From Marinobacter sp. THAF197a (GTDB lineage: Bacteria; Pseudomonadota; Gammaproteobacteria; Pseudomonadales; Oleiphilaceae), in contig NZ_CP045324.1 in NCBI RefSeq assembly GCF_009363275.1, forward strand, positions 992,001 through 1,056,000: a stretch of DNA of 64,000 nt, given 5' to 3'. The notes under the pieces are model-generated. The model saw nothing but the letters and a program-made list of their open reading frames with translations, did no database searches and had not been told where the DNA came from. Within the stretch, counting starts at the first letter, position 1, and each line of letters starts with the position of its first letter. The position numbers and the translations under genes are program-made. Shown one piece after another: positions 1 to 7,387 of the stretch.

Positions 1-24
1 TGGGTTGATGTCTGCTCATCTATA

Positions 25-258
25 TTACTTTCCCTTGTCTGCCAGGCGATCCTTCAGCGGCCCCTGAGTAATCAGGTCGTCCAGGGCAGCGGCAATCATG
101 TCATTGAGAATCTCGCTTTCGCTGCGATCTGGATAGAGTTCCGCCAGCGCGGCTACCCGGGCGGCGTCTTCAAGGGGCAGGCGCAGATTGTATTCGTGTG
201 TACGTTCCGTCGTCTGTTTTTCCTGTTCCCAGTGCTGGGGCAAATCGGTCACTTTCAT
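25..258 (-). CDS. Small ribbon-helix-helix-like hypothetical protein
   Basis: Encodes 77 residues. The ATG has a good ribosome binding site (GGAGCCACC just upstream). The middle reads as a short beta strand (YNLRLPLEDAARVAALAEL) followed by two helices, the pattern of ribbon-helix-helix proteins. Similar short pseudomonad proteins are sometimes labelled pilin assembly or type 1 pili tip component, but nothing here supports a pilus role. It diverges from ppc, so the 104 bp between them must hold both promoters. No toxin partner is visible, although the window edge lies only 24 bp past its stop. Function is unknown. Confidence 0.7.
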   Translation of the reverse strand: MKVTDLPQHWEQEKQTTERTHEYNLRLPLEDAARVAALAELYPDRSESEILNDMIAAALDDLITQGPLKDRLADKGK

Positions 259-362
259 GGTGGCTCCTTGGGGCGAGGGGATTGAATCGCCAATAGACTT
301 TTCGAACGGATCCTTAGTATCGTAAGTTTACTTCGTCTCCGTCAATTCAGAAGGAACTCAAC

Positions 363-3008
363 GTGACCGAACTGCACCCCGATCTGCGAGAAAATGTGCG
401 TCTGCTGGGCGAATTACTGGGCCAGAGCATCCAGCGTTTTCCCGGGCAGGACTGCTACGAGCGGATTGAGGAGATTCGGGCTGCGGCCAAAGCTGACCGT
501 CGGCAGGAGAGTGGCTCCGGGCAGCGCCTGGTAACACTCCTGGGGCAACTGAGCGACGATGAACTGTTGCCGGTCACCCGCGCCTTCAACCAGTTTCTCA
601 ACCTGGCGAACCTGGCCGAGCAGTACCATGGCATTCGCCGTAAGCAGGGCCACCCTTCCGACCTGATGGTGGAGTCCCTGGGTGAGGTCTTCGAGCGATT
701 GAAATCCGGGGGCGTTGATCCTGAGGAATTGCATCAGCGGGTGGCTGACCTGCGGATTGAGTTTGTACTGACAGCCCACCCGACAGAAGTTGCCCGCCGT
801 ACCCTGATTCTGAAATACGACGAAATGTCGGATTGCCTGGCCCGGCTCGACCACGACGATCTGATGCCGGCGGAGCGTGATGAGATTGTGGCCCGCCTGT
901 CACAGCTGATTACTGAGGCCTGGCACACCGACGAAATCCGCCATGAGCGGCCGACGGCTGTGGACGAGGCCAAGTGGGGCTTTGCGGTCATCGAGAACAG
1001 CCTCTGGCAGGCATTGCCCAGATTCCTTCGAAGCCTGGACCAGTCACTTTCTGATGCAACGGGCAAAGGCCTGCCCCTGCAGAATTCCCCGATTCGTATT
1101 GCCTCCTGGATGGGAGGGGACCGAGACGGTAACCCGAACGTGACTCACGATGTGACTCGTCAGGTCTTCCTGCTGGGCCGCTGGATGGCTGCCGATCTTT
1201 ACCTGCGGGATATTCAGGCACTGAGGGCCGAGTTATCCATGTGGCAGGCCAGTGATGAACTGAGGGCGCGGGTCGGTGATTGCCGGGAACCCTATCGTCA
1301 GGTACTGGCCGAGTTGCGGGAGCGCCTGGTCCGTACCCGGGACTGGGCCGAGGCCGGCGTTAAAGGCCACGTAGCGGACGAGACCGGTATCCTGTTTGAG
1401 AACGAAGACCTGACGGCTCCCCTGGAGCTGTGTTATCGATCACTGATGGATTGCGGCCTGGAGCGAATTGCCAACGGCCCGCTGTTGGACACCATTCGCC
1501 GTGCTCACACATTCGGACTGCCGCTGATTCGCCTGGATATCCGGCAGGAGGCTTCCCGGCATGCGGAGGCGGTGGCAGAGATGGTGGATTACCTGGGGCT
1601 GGGAGACTATCTGTCCTGGTCGGAAGACGACCGGCAGGCATTCCTGCTGCGCGAGCTGCAAGGCCGCCGGCCACTGGTGCCCCGCAACTGGGAACCCTCA
1701 GAGTCAGTCAGGGAAGTGCTGGCTACCTGCGAGGTGGTGGCGGGCCAGACCCCGGAAGCGCTGGGTTCCTACGTTATCTCCATGGCCAGCAAGCCTTCAG
1801 ATGTATTGAACGTGATCCTGTTGTTGCGGGAAGCGGGAATGAAGTTCCCGATGCGTGTGGTGCCTTTGTTTGAAACCCTCAGCGATCTTCAGGGTGCACC
1901 AGACAGCATGGCTGCCCTGTATCAGGTTGATTGGTACCGCGAGTACTGTCAGGGCCGCCAGGAGGTGATGATTGGCTATTCGGACTCGTCCAAGGACGCC
2001 GGCCAGCTGATGGCAGCCTGGGCCCAGTACCAGGCGCAGGAAAAACTCACCCAGGTGGCCCGCCAATATGGCGTTCACCTGACCCTGTTCCACGGTCGCG
2101 GCGGCACGGTGGGCCGTGGTGGCGGCCCGGCAAACCGGGCGATTCTGTCGCAACCGCCGGGATCGGTGAACGGCAGTTTCCGGATTACCGAGCAGGGGGA
2201 AATGATCCGATTCAAGTTCGGTTTGCCCCGGCTGGCGGTACAAAGCCTTACCCTGTACACCACTGCCGTCATTGAGGCGACCCTGGCGCCACCGCCACAA
2301 CCCGAGGACAGCTGGCGCGAGATGATGGACTGGCTGACCGAGCGTTCCCTCAAATCTTACCGGGAAGTGGTAAGGGATAACCCGGATTTCGTGCCTTATT
2401 TCCGGCAGGTTACACCCGAAACTGCGCTGGGTAAGCTGGCCCTGGGCAGTCGACCGGCGCGCCGGAAAGCCACCGGTGGCGTGGAGAGTTTGCGAGCCAT
2501 TCCCTGGATTTTTGCCTGGACCCAAATGCGCCTGATGCTGCCCAGTTGGCTGGGCAGCGATGTGGCCCTGGAGGAAGCCGCCCGGCATCAGCGCCTGCCA
2601 GAGCTGCGTGAGATGATGCGGGGCTGGCCGTTTTTCCGCACCTATGTCGACATGCTGGAAATGGTGCTGGCCAAAGCCGACCTGCGCATTGCCAGCTATT
2701 ACGAGCAGACCCTGGTGGAGGATGAAAGCCTCAGGGCCCTTGGGGGTAGCCTCAGGGAACGGCTGAACGGCTGTATCGAGCGCGTGCTGGAGCTCAAGGA
2801 TCAGCAAGCCCTGTTGGAGAGCGAACCGGTGTTTGCCCATTCCATGAGAGTGCGCAACCCCTACACGGACCCATTGCATTACCTTCAGGCGGAATTGCTC
2901 AAACGTGACCGCGAGAGTGAGGGCAAAGGTGAGGTGCCGGATATGGTGGAGCGGGCGCTGAAAGTCACCATGGCGGGCATCGCCGCTGGTATGCGTAATA
3001 CGGGCTAA
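363..3008 (+). CDS. ppc: Phosphoenolpyruvate carboxylase
   Basis: Carboxylates phosphoenolpyruvate with bicarbonate to give oxaloacetate, refilling the TCA cycle in the cytoplasm. The 881-residue length is normal for the bacterial enzyme. The catalytic histidine motif VLTAHPTEV lies near residue 137, the glycine-rich loop FHGRGGTVGRGGGP near 576, and the protein ends with the family-typical MRNTG. The start is GTG, supported by AGAAGGA eight bases upstream. It is followed after 57 bp by the YbaK-HDOD gene on the same strand. No regulatory site was recognised. Confidence 0.97.
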   Translation: MTELHPDLRENVRLLGELLGQSIQRFPGQDCYERIEEIRAAAKADRRQESGSGQRLVTLLGQLSDDELLPVTRAFNQFLNLANLAEQYHGIRRKQGHPSDLMVESLGEVFERLKSGGVDPEELHQRVADLRIEFVLTAHPTEVARRTLILKYDEMSDCLARLDHDDLMPAERDEIVARLSQLITEAWHTDEIRHERPTAVDEAKWGFAVIENSLWQALPRFLRSLDQSLSDATGKGLPLQNSPIRIASWMGGDRDGNPNVTHDVTRQVFLLGRWMAADLYLRDIQALRAELSMWQASDELRARVGDCREPYRQVLAELRERLVRTRDWAEAGVKGHVADETGILFENEDLTAPLELCYRSLMDCGLERIANGPLLDTIRRAHTFGLPLIRLDIRQEASRHAEAVAEMVDYLGLGDYLSWSEDDRQAFLLRELQGRRPLVPRNWEPSESVREVLATCEVVAGQTPEALGSYVISMASKPSDVLNVILLLREAGMKFPMRVVPLFETLSDLQGAPDSMAALYQVDWYREYCQGRQEVMIGYSDSSKDAGQLMAAWAQYQAQEKLTQVARQYGVHLTLFHGRGGTVGRGGGPANRAILSQPPGSVNGSFRITEQGEMIRFKFGLPRLAVQSLTLYTTAVIEATLAPPPQPEDSWREMMDWLTERSLKSYREVVRDNPDFVPYFRQVTPETALGKLALGSRPARRKATGGVESLRAIPWIFAWTQMRLMLPSWLGSDVALEEAARHQRLPELREMMRGWPFFRTYVDMLEMVLAKADLRIASYYEQTLVEDESLRALGGSLRERLNGCIERVLELKDQQALLESEPVFAHSMRVRNPYTDPLHYLQAELLKRDRESEGKGEVPDMVERALKVTMAGIAAGMRNTG

Positions 3009-3065
3009 CGTGCATAATAACGCCGGGGCCGGAAAGCCCTGAACCGGATAAAGGAGTCTTCCCCG

Positions 3066-4436
3066 TTGGCACTGTCAGAGCGACTGTCGCATTACCTCGC
3101 CCGCAAGGGTATCAGCTATCAGCAGATCGAAATTGCACCGGTAAGCAATCTCGATGCCGCGGTTCTTGCCTCTGGCAAGCCCCAGCATGATTTTATCCAG
3201 CCCACGCTGCTGATCGACATCAATGGTGTGGTCATGGCGGTGCATCGCTTTGACAGTACGTTGGATATGGACACCCTGCATCAGTTTACCGGGCGTCGCC
3301 TGCAGCCGCTAACCGCGCGCCAGACAGCAAGGCTGTTTGGCGACTGCGAGCCGGGATTCGTGCCACCGGTGGGGAATGCCTGGGACCTGCCGGTGCTGAT
3401 TGACGAAGATCTCACCACCGCCGACCAGGTGGTGTTCTCAGCTGGCACCAACGATACCCTGGTTGTGATGGACGGCCGCTCGTTCCGGTTGGCACTGGCG
3501 GGTGCCCGGGAAGGGCATCTGGTTATCCGGGGGCAGGGTAATGGCTCCCGTGGCGCACTGAGCCTCGACGAAGTGGCTGACAAACTGCAGAAACTCTATC
3601 GTCTGCCGCCCATGCCGGCGCTGGCGTTGCGGATTCTGCGCCTGACCGCCAATACGGAAGCCACAGCCAGAGAGCTGGCGGAACTGATTGAGTTTGACCC
3701 GAGCATGACGGCCCAGATCATGCGCTACGCACGGTCGGCACTGTTCAATTACCCTGGTCAGATCAACTCGGTTCAGGAGGCCGTTACCCGGGTGCTGGGA
3801 TTTGATCGGGTCGCCCATATTGCCATGGGTATTGCATCGGTGAGGGCTTTTGATGTGCCCAGGGGTGGAATGCTGGGCATGGATAATTTCTGGCGTCACT
3901 CACTGTATTGTGCCTTCCTGTGCCAAAGTCTGGCGGCGCGCTCCGGCCGGGACAAGGGGCTGGCGTATCTGTGCGGGCTGTTGCACAACTTTGGCCTGTT
4001 GCTGGTGGGGCACCTGTTCCCCTCTGAATTTCAGGAACTGAACGCTCTTCGGGAGATCAACCCTGAAGCAAGCATGCATTCACTGGAACAGGAAGTGTTT
4101 GGCCATAGCGAGCGCCAGGATATCCTGGCGGTTGGCCATGGTGCCATTGGCGGTATTCTGCATCGGCTCTGGCAACTGCCGGAACCGGTCATCAAGGCGG
4201 CAGGCATGCACCAGCACCCGGGTTATCATGGTGAGCATGAAGAGTATGTTTTGATGGTCCAACTGGCGAATGCACTGCTGAAAGAGCAGGGTATTGGCGA
4301 CGAGTTCAACCCGGATGATATCCCCGCACTGACAGAAGCGCTTGGCCTGGAGCCCGCAACACTGGCGCTGGTTCAGGAAGAAATCCAGGCGGTTGCAACC
4401 GACCTGGATGTGCTGGCGTCGTCGCTTGCATCCTGA
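3066..4436 (+). CDS. YbaK-like/HDOD fusion protein
   Basis: Encodes 456 residues with a TTG start and AAAGGAG upstream. Residues 1-155 resemble the YbaK/ProX aminoacyl-tRNA deacylase fold (stretches such as GFVPPVGNAWDLPVLIDEDL and the following FSAGTNDTLVV). Residues 170-400 are an HDOD domain, beginning at LYRLPPMPALALRILRLTAN and containing the HxCxLLHNFG-like segment CGLLHNFGLLLVGHLFP. HDOD proteins are usually signalling outputs without hydrolase activity. The lysine that YbaK enzymes use in the strand after the first helix pair is not apparent (IQPTLLID instead of a K-T-LLL pattern), so the N-terminal part may sense rather than edit. The fusion is recognisable; its role is not known to me. 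Confidence 0.85.
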   Translation: MALSERLSHYLARKGISYQQIEIAPVSNLDAAVLASGKPQHDFIQPTLLIDINGVVMAVHRFDSTLDMDTLHQFTGRRLQPLTARQTARLFGDCEPGFVPPVGNAWDLPVLIDEDLTTADQVVFSAGTNDTLVVMDGRSFRLALAGAREGHLVIRGQGNGSRGALSLDEVADKLQKLYRLPPMPALALRILRLTANTEATARELAELIEFDPSMTAQIMRYARSALFNYPGQINSVQEAVTRVLGFDRVAHIAMGIASVRAFDVPRGGMLGMDNFWRHSLYCAFLCQSLAARSGRDKGLAYLCGLLHNFGLLLVGHLFPSEFQELNALREINPEASMHSLEQEVFGHSERQDILAVGHGAIGGILHRLWQLPEPVIKAAGMHQHPGYHGEHEEYVLMVQLANALLKEQGIGDEFNPDDIPALTEALGLEPATLALVQEEIQAVATDLDVLASSLAS

Positions 4437-4533
4437 GCAAAACGGCGTCAGGCTTCTGTGCCTGAAGCCCCCTGTCTTCCGGTAATTCCAACCATGATAC
4501 GGAGGTCGACTTTCTCTGTCGGGGCGGACTTCG

Positions 4534-4539
4534 TATAAT
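4534..4539 (+). promoter_or_regulatory. Possible -10 box of the adk promoter
   Basis: A perfect TATAAT hexamer sits 125 bp before the adk start. The expected -35 position holds only a weak TTTCTC-like match, so this is a tentative call from one hexamer. Confidence 0.35.
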
Positions 4540-4664
4540 GCTGCCTCAATTTTGGGCAGGCGCGCCAGCAAGTGGGCCTGGAGCCCCTGAGAGGTTGTCG
4601 CAAAGGCGACGGTTTTTGCCGCAACTTTTCAAACGATAATATAAGACAACGGGAGCACAACGTT

Positions 4665-5318
4665 ATGAGAATCATCATGTTAGGCGCGCCAGGCGCTGGA
4701 AAGGGTACTCAGGCTCAGTTCATTACCGAGCGTTTCGAGATCCCCCAGATCTCCACAGGCGACATGCTCCGTGCCGCCGTCAAGGCCGAGTCCGAACTGG
4801 GCAAGCAGGTCAAGGAAGTGATGGCCTCCGGTGGGCTGGTGTCTGACGATATCATCATCGCCCTGATCGACGAGCGTATTCAGCAGCCGGATTGCAAGAA
4901 CGGTTTCCTGCTGGACGGTTTCCCGCGCACCATTCCCCAGGCCGAAGCGCTGAAGAACCAGGGTATTGCCATCGATTACGTGGTGGAAATCGCCGTTGAA
5001 GACGAAGAAATTGTCAGTCGTCTGTCTGGCCGTCGTGTGCACGAAGGCAGTGGCCGTATCTACCACGTGAAATACGATCCGCCCAAGGTAGAGGGCAAGG
5101 ACGATGAGACCGGCGAACCGCTGGTACAGCGTGAAGACGACAAGGAAGAAACCGTACGCAAGCGCCTGAACATCTACCACGAGCAAACGGCGCCGCTGAT
5201 TGGTTTCTACCAGGACTGGGCCAGCAAGGCACCTGCCGATGCGCCCAAGTACGTGCGCGTGGAAGGCATTGGTAGCCTGGACAGCATCCGCGACCAGATC
5301 CTGTCCCAGCTTAAGTAA
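4665..5318 (+). CDS. adk: Adenylate kinase
   Basis: Catalyses ATP + AMP to 2 ADP in the cytoplasm. The start is set at the ATG giving MRIIMLGAPGAGKGTQ, with GGGAG nine bases upstream. An in-frame upstream ATG would add 31 residues that do not belong to the family. The 217 residues show the P-loop GAPGAGKGT (residues 7-15), the AMP-binding region with GDMLRAAV, the DGFPRT motif near residue 84 and a long LID (about residues 122-160) without the four zinc cysteines, as usual for Gram-negative enzymes. tsaB follows after 33 bp. Confidence 0.97.
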   Translation: MRIIMLGAPGAGKGTQAQFITERFEIPQISTGDMLRAAVKAESELGKQVKEVMASGGLVSDDIIIALIDERIQQPDCKNGFLLDGFPRTIPQAEALKNQGIAIDYVVEIAVEDEEIVSRLSGRRVHEGSGRIYHVKYDPPKVEGKDDETGEPLVQREDDKEETVRKRLNIYHEQTAPLIGFYQDWASKAPADAPKYVRVEGIGSLDSIRDQILSQLK

Positions 5319-5351
5319 TCGAAACGGGAGTAGCCCGGGAGGCTTGATTCT

Positions 5352-6056
5352 GTGAAGCTTTTAGCACTGGATACGTCTTCTGAGGGCTGCTCCGCCGCTC
5401 TATGGCTGGATGGCCAGATCAGCGAGCGGTTTGAACTGGCCCCACGGGGCCACACCCGCCTGTTAATGCCCATGGTTCGCGAACTGCTCGCCGAACAGGG
5501 GCTTTCCCCGAAAGATCTTGACGCTCTGGCTTTTGCCCGTGGCCCGGGCTCCTTCACCGGTTTGCGCATTGCGACCGGGGTGATCCAGGGGCTTTCCTGG
5601 GGGCTCAACTTACCGGTTGTGCCGGTGTCGTCGCTGGCGGCTGTCGCCCTGGACGCCATTGAGCAGCACCAGTTGGCTGATGGTGAACACATTGCGGTGG
5701 CCTTTGATGCCCGTATGGGCGAAGTCTACTGGGGTACCTTCCTGTGTCAGCAGGGGTTGCCTGTGTTGATCGGCGAGGAGCGGGTCTGCCCGCCCGGGGC
5801 GGTGAGCCTGCCGGGCTCAGACGTATCGGCGAACTGGACTGGTGCTGGCCAGGGCTGGACATTAAAGGGCGATATGCCCGAAGTGGTGGTCTGCCGGATC
5901 AGAGCGGTGGATGACACCCTGGTGCCCCGGGCCGCCATGGTGGCACGGTTGGCAGAACAGGATTTTCGCAATGGCATCGCGGTGCCGGCGGAGCTGGCGC
6001 AGCCGGTCTATATCCGGGATGAAGTGGCCTGGAAGAAACTGCCCGGCCGTGCGTGA
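5352..6056 (+). CDS. tsaB: tRNA threonylcarbamoyladenosine biosynthesis protein TsaB
   Basis: TsaB partners TsaD and TsaE in making the t6A37 modification of ANN-decoding tRNAs. The 234-residue product begins MKLLALDTSSEGCSAAL, the ASKHA-fold phosphate-1 region of the family, and carries the conserved ARGPGSFTGLRIATGVIQGL segment near residues 65-84. The start is GTG with GGGAGG nine bases upstream. It follows adk closely and is probably cotranscribed with it. Confidence 0.95.
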   Translation: MKLLALDTSSEGCSAALWLDGQISERFELAPRGHTRLLMPMVRELLAEQGLSPKDLDALAFARGPGSFTGLRIATGVIQGLSWGLNLPVVPVSSLAAVALDAIEQHQLADGEHIAVAFDARMGEVYWGTFLCQQGLPVLIGEERVCPPGAVSLPGSDVSANWTGAGQGWTLKGDMPEVVVCRIRAVDDTLVPRAAMVARLAEQDFRNGIAVPAELAQPVYIRDEVAWKKLPGRA

Positions 6057-6159
6057 AAGGTCGTTTTCTGATCAGAAATGTTGCCGCCTGCCTTTCCAAG
6101 AGGCCCCGGTTCTTCCATAATGCAGCAACACACTTGAACCGTTTCTGTGGTTGCGCATT

Positions 6160-6534
6160 ATGATCGGTGGTATTAATCCGGCCAATTCCTCCCTGATTCA
6201 AACGGGTAACAACAACCCGGCACGAGAGCGTACCGATGTCGCCAGGTCCCCGGCCGCCTCTCCCCAGGCCCCCGGTGCCGAGTCGGTTCGTCGTGACCTG
6301 AATGCGCCCCAGCAAAGTCGGGATACCGCTCCTGGCAGCCAGACCACCTCTGAAGCGACTGAGCGCCGCATTGAAGCCCGCAGGGCGGCTGAAGATGCCC
6401 GTCTCGAACGATTCCGTGCCGACGAATTGCCATTGCCTGCGTCCAGGGCACTGTCCACCTTTGCCGGTGTGGCAGCCGCCGGGCAGGAATTTGAAGGCGG
6501 CTCGGTTATTTCCGGTATCGACATTCTCGTCTGA
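6160..6534 (+). CDS. Hypothetical protein coupled to rsmJ
   Basis: About 124 residues from the ATG; an in-frame TTG nine bases upstream is an alternative start. I do not recognise a domain. The first two thirds are rich in Asn, Pro, Ser, Thr and Arg (MIGGINPANSSLIQTGNN, then RTDVARSPAASPQAPG), so probably disordered. An Arg/Glu/Ala-rich helix (TERRIEARRAAEDARLERF) follows, and the tail ends in small hydrophobic residues. There is no signal peptide. Its stop shares one base with the start of rsmJ (TGATG), which suggests translational coupling. Confidence 0.65.
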   Translation: MIGGINPANSSLIQTGNNNPARERTDVARSPAASPQAPGAESVRRDLNAPQQSRDTAPGSQTTSEATERRIEARRAAEDARLERFRADELPLPASRALSTFAGVAAAGQEFEGGSVISGIDILV

Positions 6535-7358
6535 TGCCAAACCCTTCCCATGATACTTGCCACTCCCTGACGACGACCGTTGCCGTTGGTTCCAGCCCGC
6601 TGGGTGACCAGATGGTTGCACGACAGCTGGCGGACGAGCTCGGGGTGCGTTGGCTGGGTGTCGTCAAACCCAAACAGGTCCGGGAATTTCCGGTGTTGCT
6701 GTATATGGACGACGAAGGCCTTGCCCTGCAGCTGACCGGCAAAGGAGCACCTGGGCCAGTCCGGGCCGAGTTTGTGACCGGCAAAATGGGCTACCGCCGG
6801 GAGCACGGTGGCGGTACCGGCCAGTTGGTGGCCCGCGCCGTTGGTTTGCAGAAAACCAGGGCCCAGCTGCACGTACTGGATGCCACTGCCGGCCTCGGCC
6901 AGGACGCGTTCGTGCTTGCCAGCCTCGGTTGCCGGCTAACCCTGCTGGAGCGCAACCCGGTGATCCATGCCTTGCTGGCAGATGGCCTGGCAAGGGCCGT
7001 ACTGAATATCGATTGCGCGCCCCTGGTGGCTCAGATGCAGCTTGAGGCCGGCAGTTCCATTGACTGGCTTGAGAACGCCGGCAGGGAAGCGGCGGATGTG
7101 GTGTACCTGGACCCGATGTTCCCCCATCGGGACAAAGCTGCCCTGGTCAAAAAGGAAATGCAGGTATTCCGGCAGGTGGTGGGAGACGATGACGATTCCG
7201 AACAGTTGCTTGCCGCAGCCTTAGCCTGTGCCAGTTACCGGGTGGTTGTGAAGCGCCCCCGGAAGGCGCCTGCGGTGGCGGGGCCGGAGCCCACTACGCG
7301 GCTCGAAGGCAAAAGTAGCCGTTACGATATCTATTCCATCAAGGCGCTGCCCGCCTGA
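6534..7358 (+). CDS. rsmJ: 16S rRNA m2G1516 methyltransferase RsmJ
   Basis: SAM-dependent methyltransferase that modifies G1516 of 16S rRNA. The 274-residue product has the SAM-binding motif LDATAGLGQDAFVLASLGCR near residue 118 and the acidic end LLERNPV. The catalytic-region motif VVYLDPMFPHRDKAALVKK lies near residue 190 and is diagnostic of the YhiQ/RsmJ family. The C-terminal VVKRPRKAP matches family expectations. The ATG overlaps the stop of the upstream small gene by one base. It converges with plsB across a 29 bp gap. Confidence 0.93.
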   Translation: MPNPSHDTCHSLTTTVAVGSSPLGDQMVARQLADELGVRWLGVVKPKQVREFPVLLYMDDEGLALQLTGKGAPGPVRAEFVTGKMGYRREHGGGTGQLVARAVGLQKTRAQLHVLDATAGLGQDAFVLASLGCRLTLLERNPVIHALLADGLARAVLNIDCAPLVAQMQLEAGSSIDWLENAGREAADVVYLDPMFPHRDKAALVKKEMQVFRQVVGDDDDSEQLLAAALACASYRVVVKRPRKAPAVAGPEPTTRLEGKSSRYDIYSIKALPA

Positions 7359-7387
7359 GATAACCCGGGCCGGCAGACCTCAAAGAC

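Noticed and set aside
1797..2879. A 360-codon open frame antisense to ppc
   Set aside because: It is a shadow of ppc with no domain and a composition dominated by His, Gln and Pro.
4437..4664. tRNA or small RNA gene before adk
   Set aside because: No cloverleaf or CCA end could be built; only a weak GGCTTC/GAAGCC hairpin without a T-run is present.
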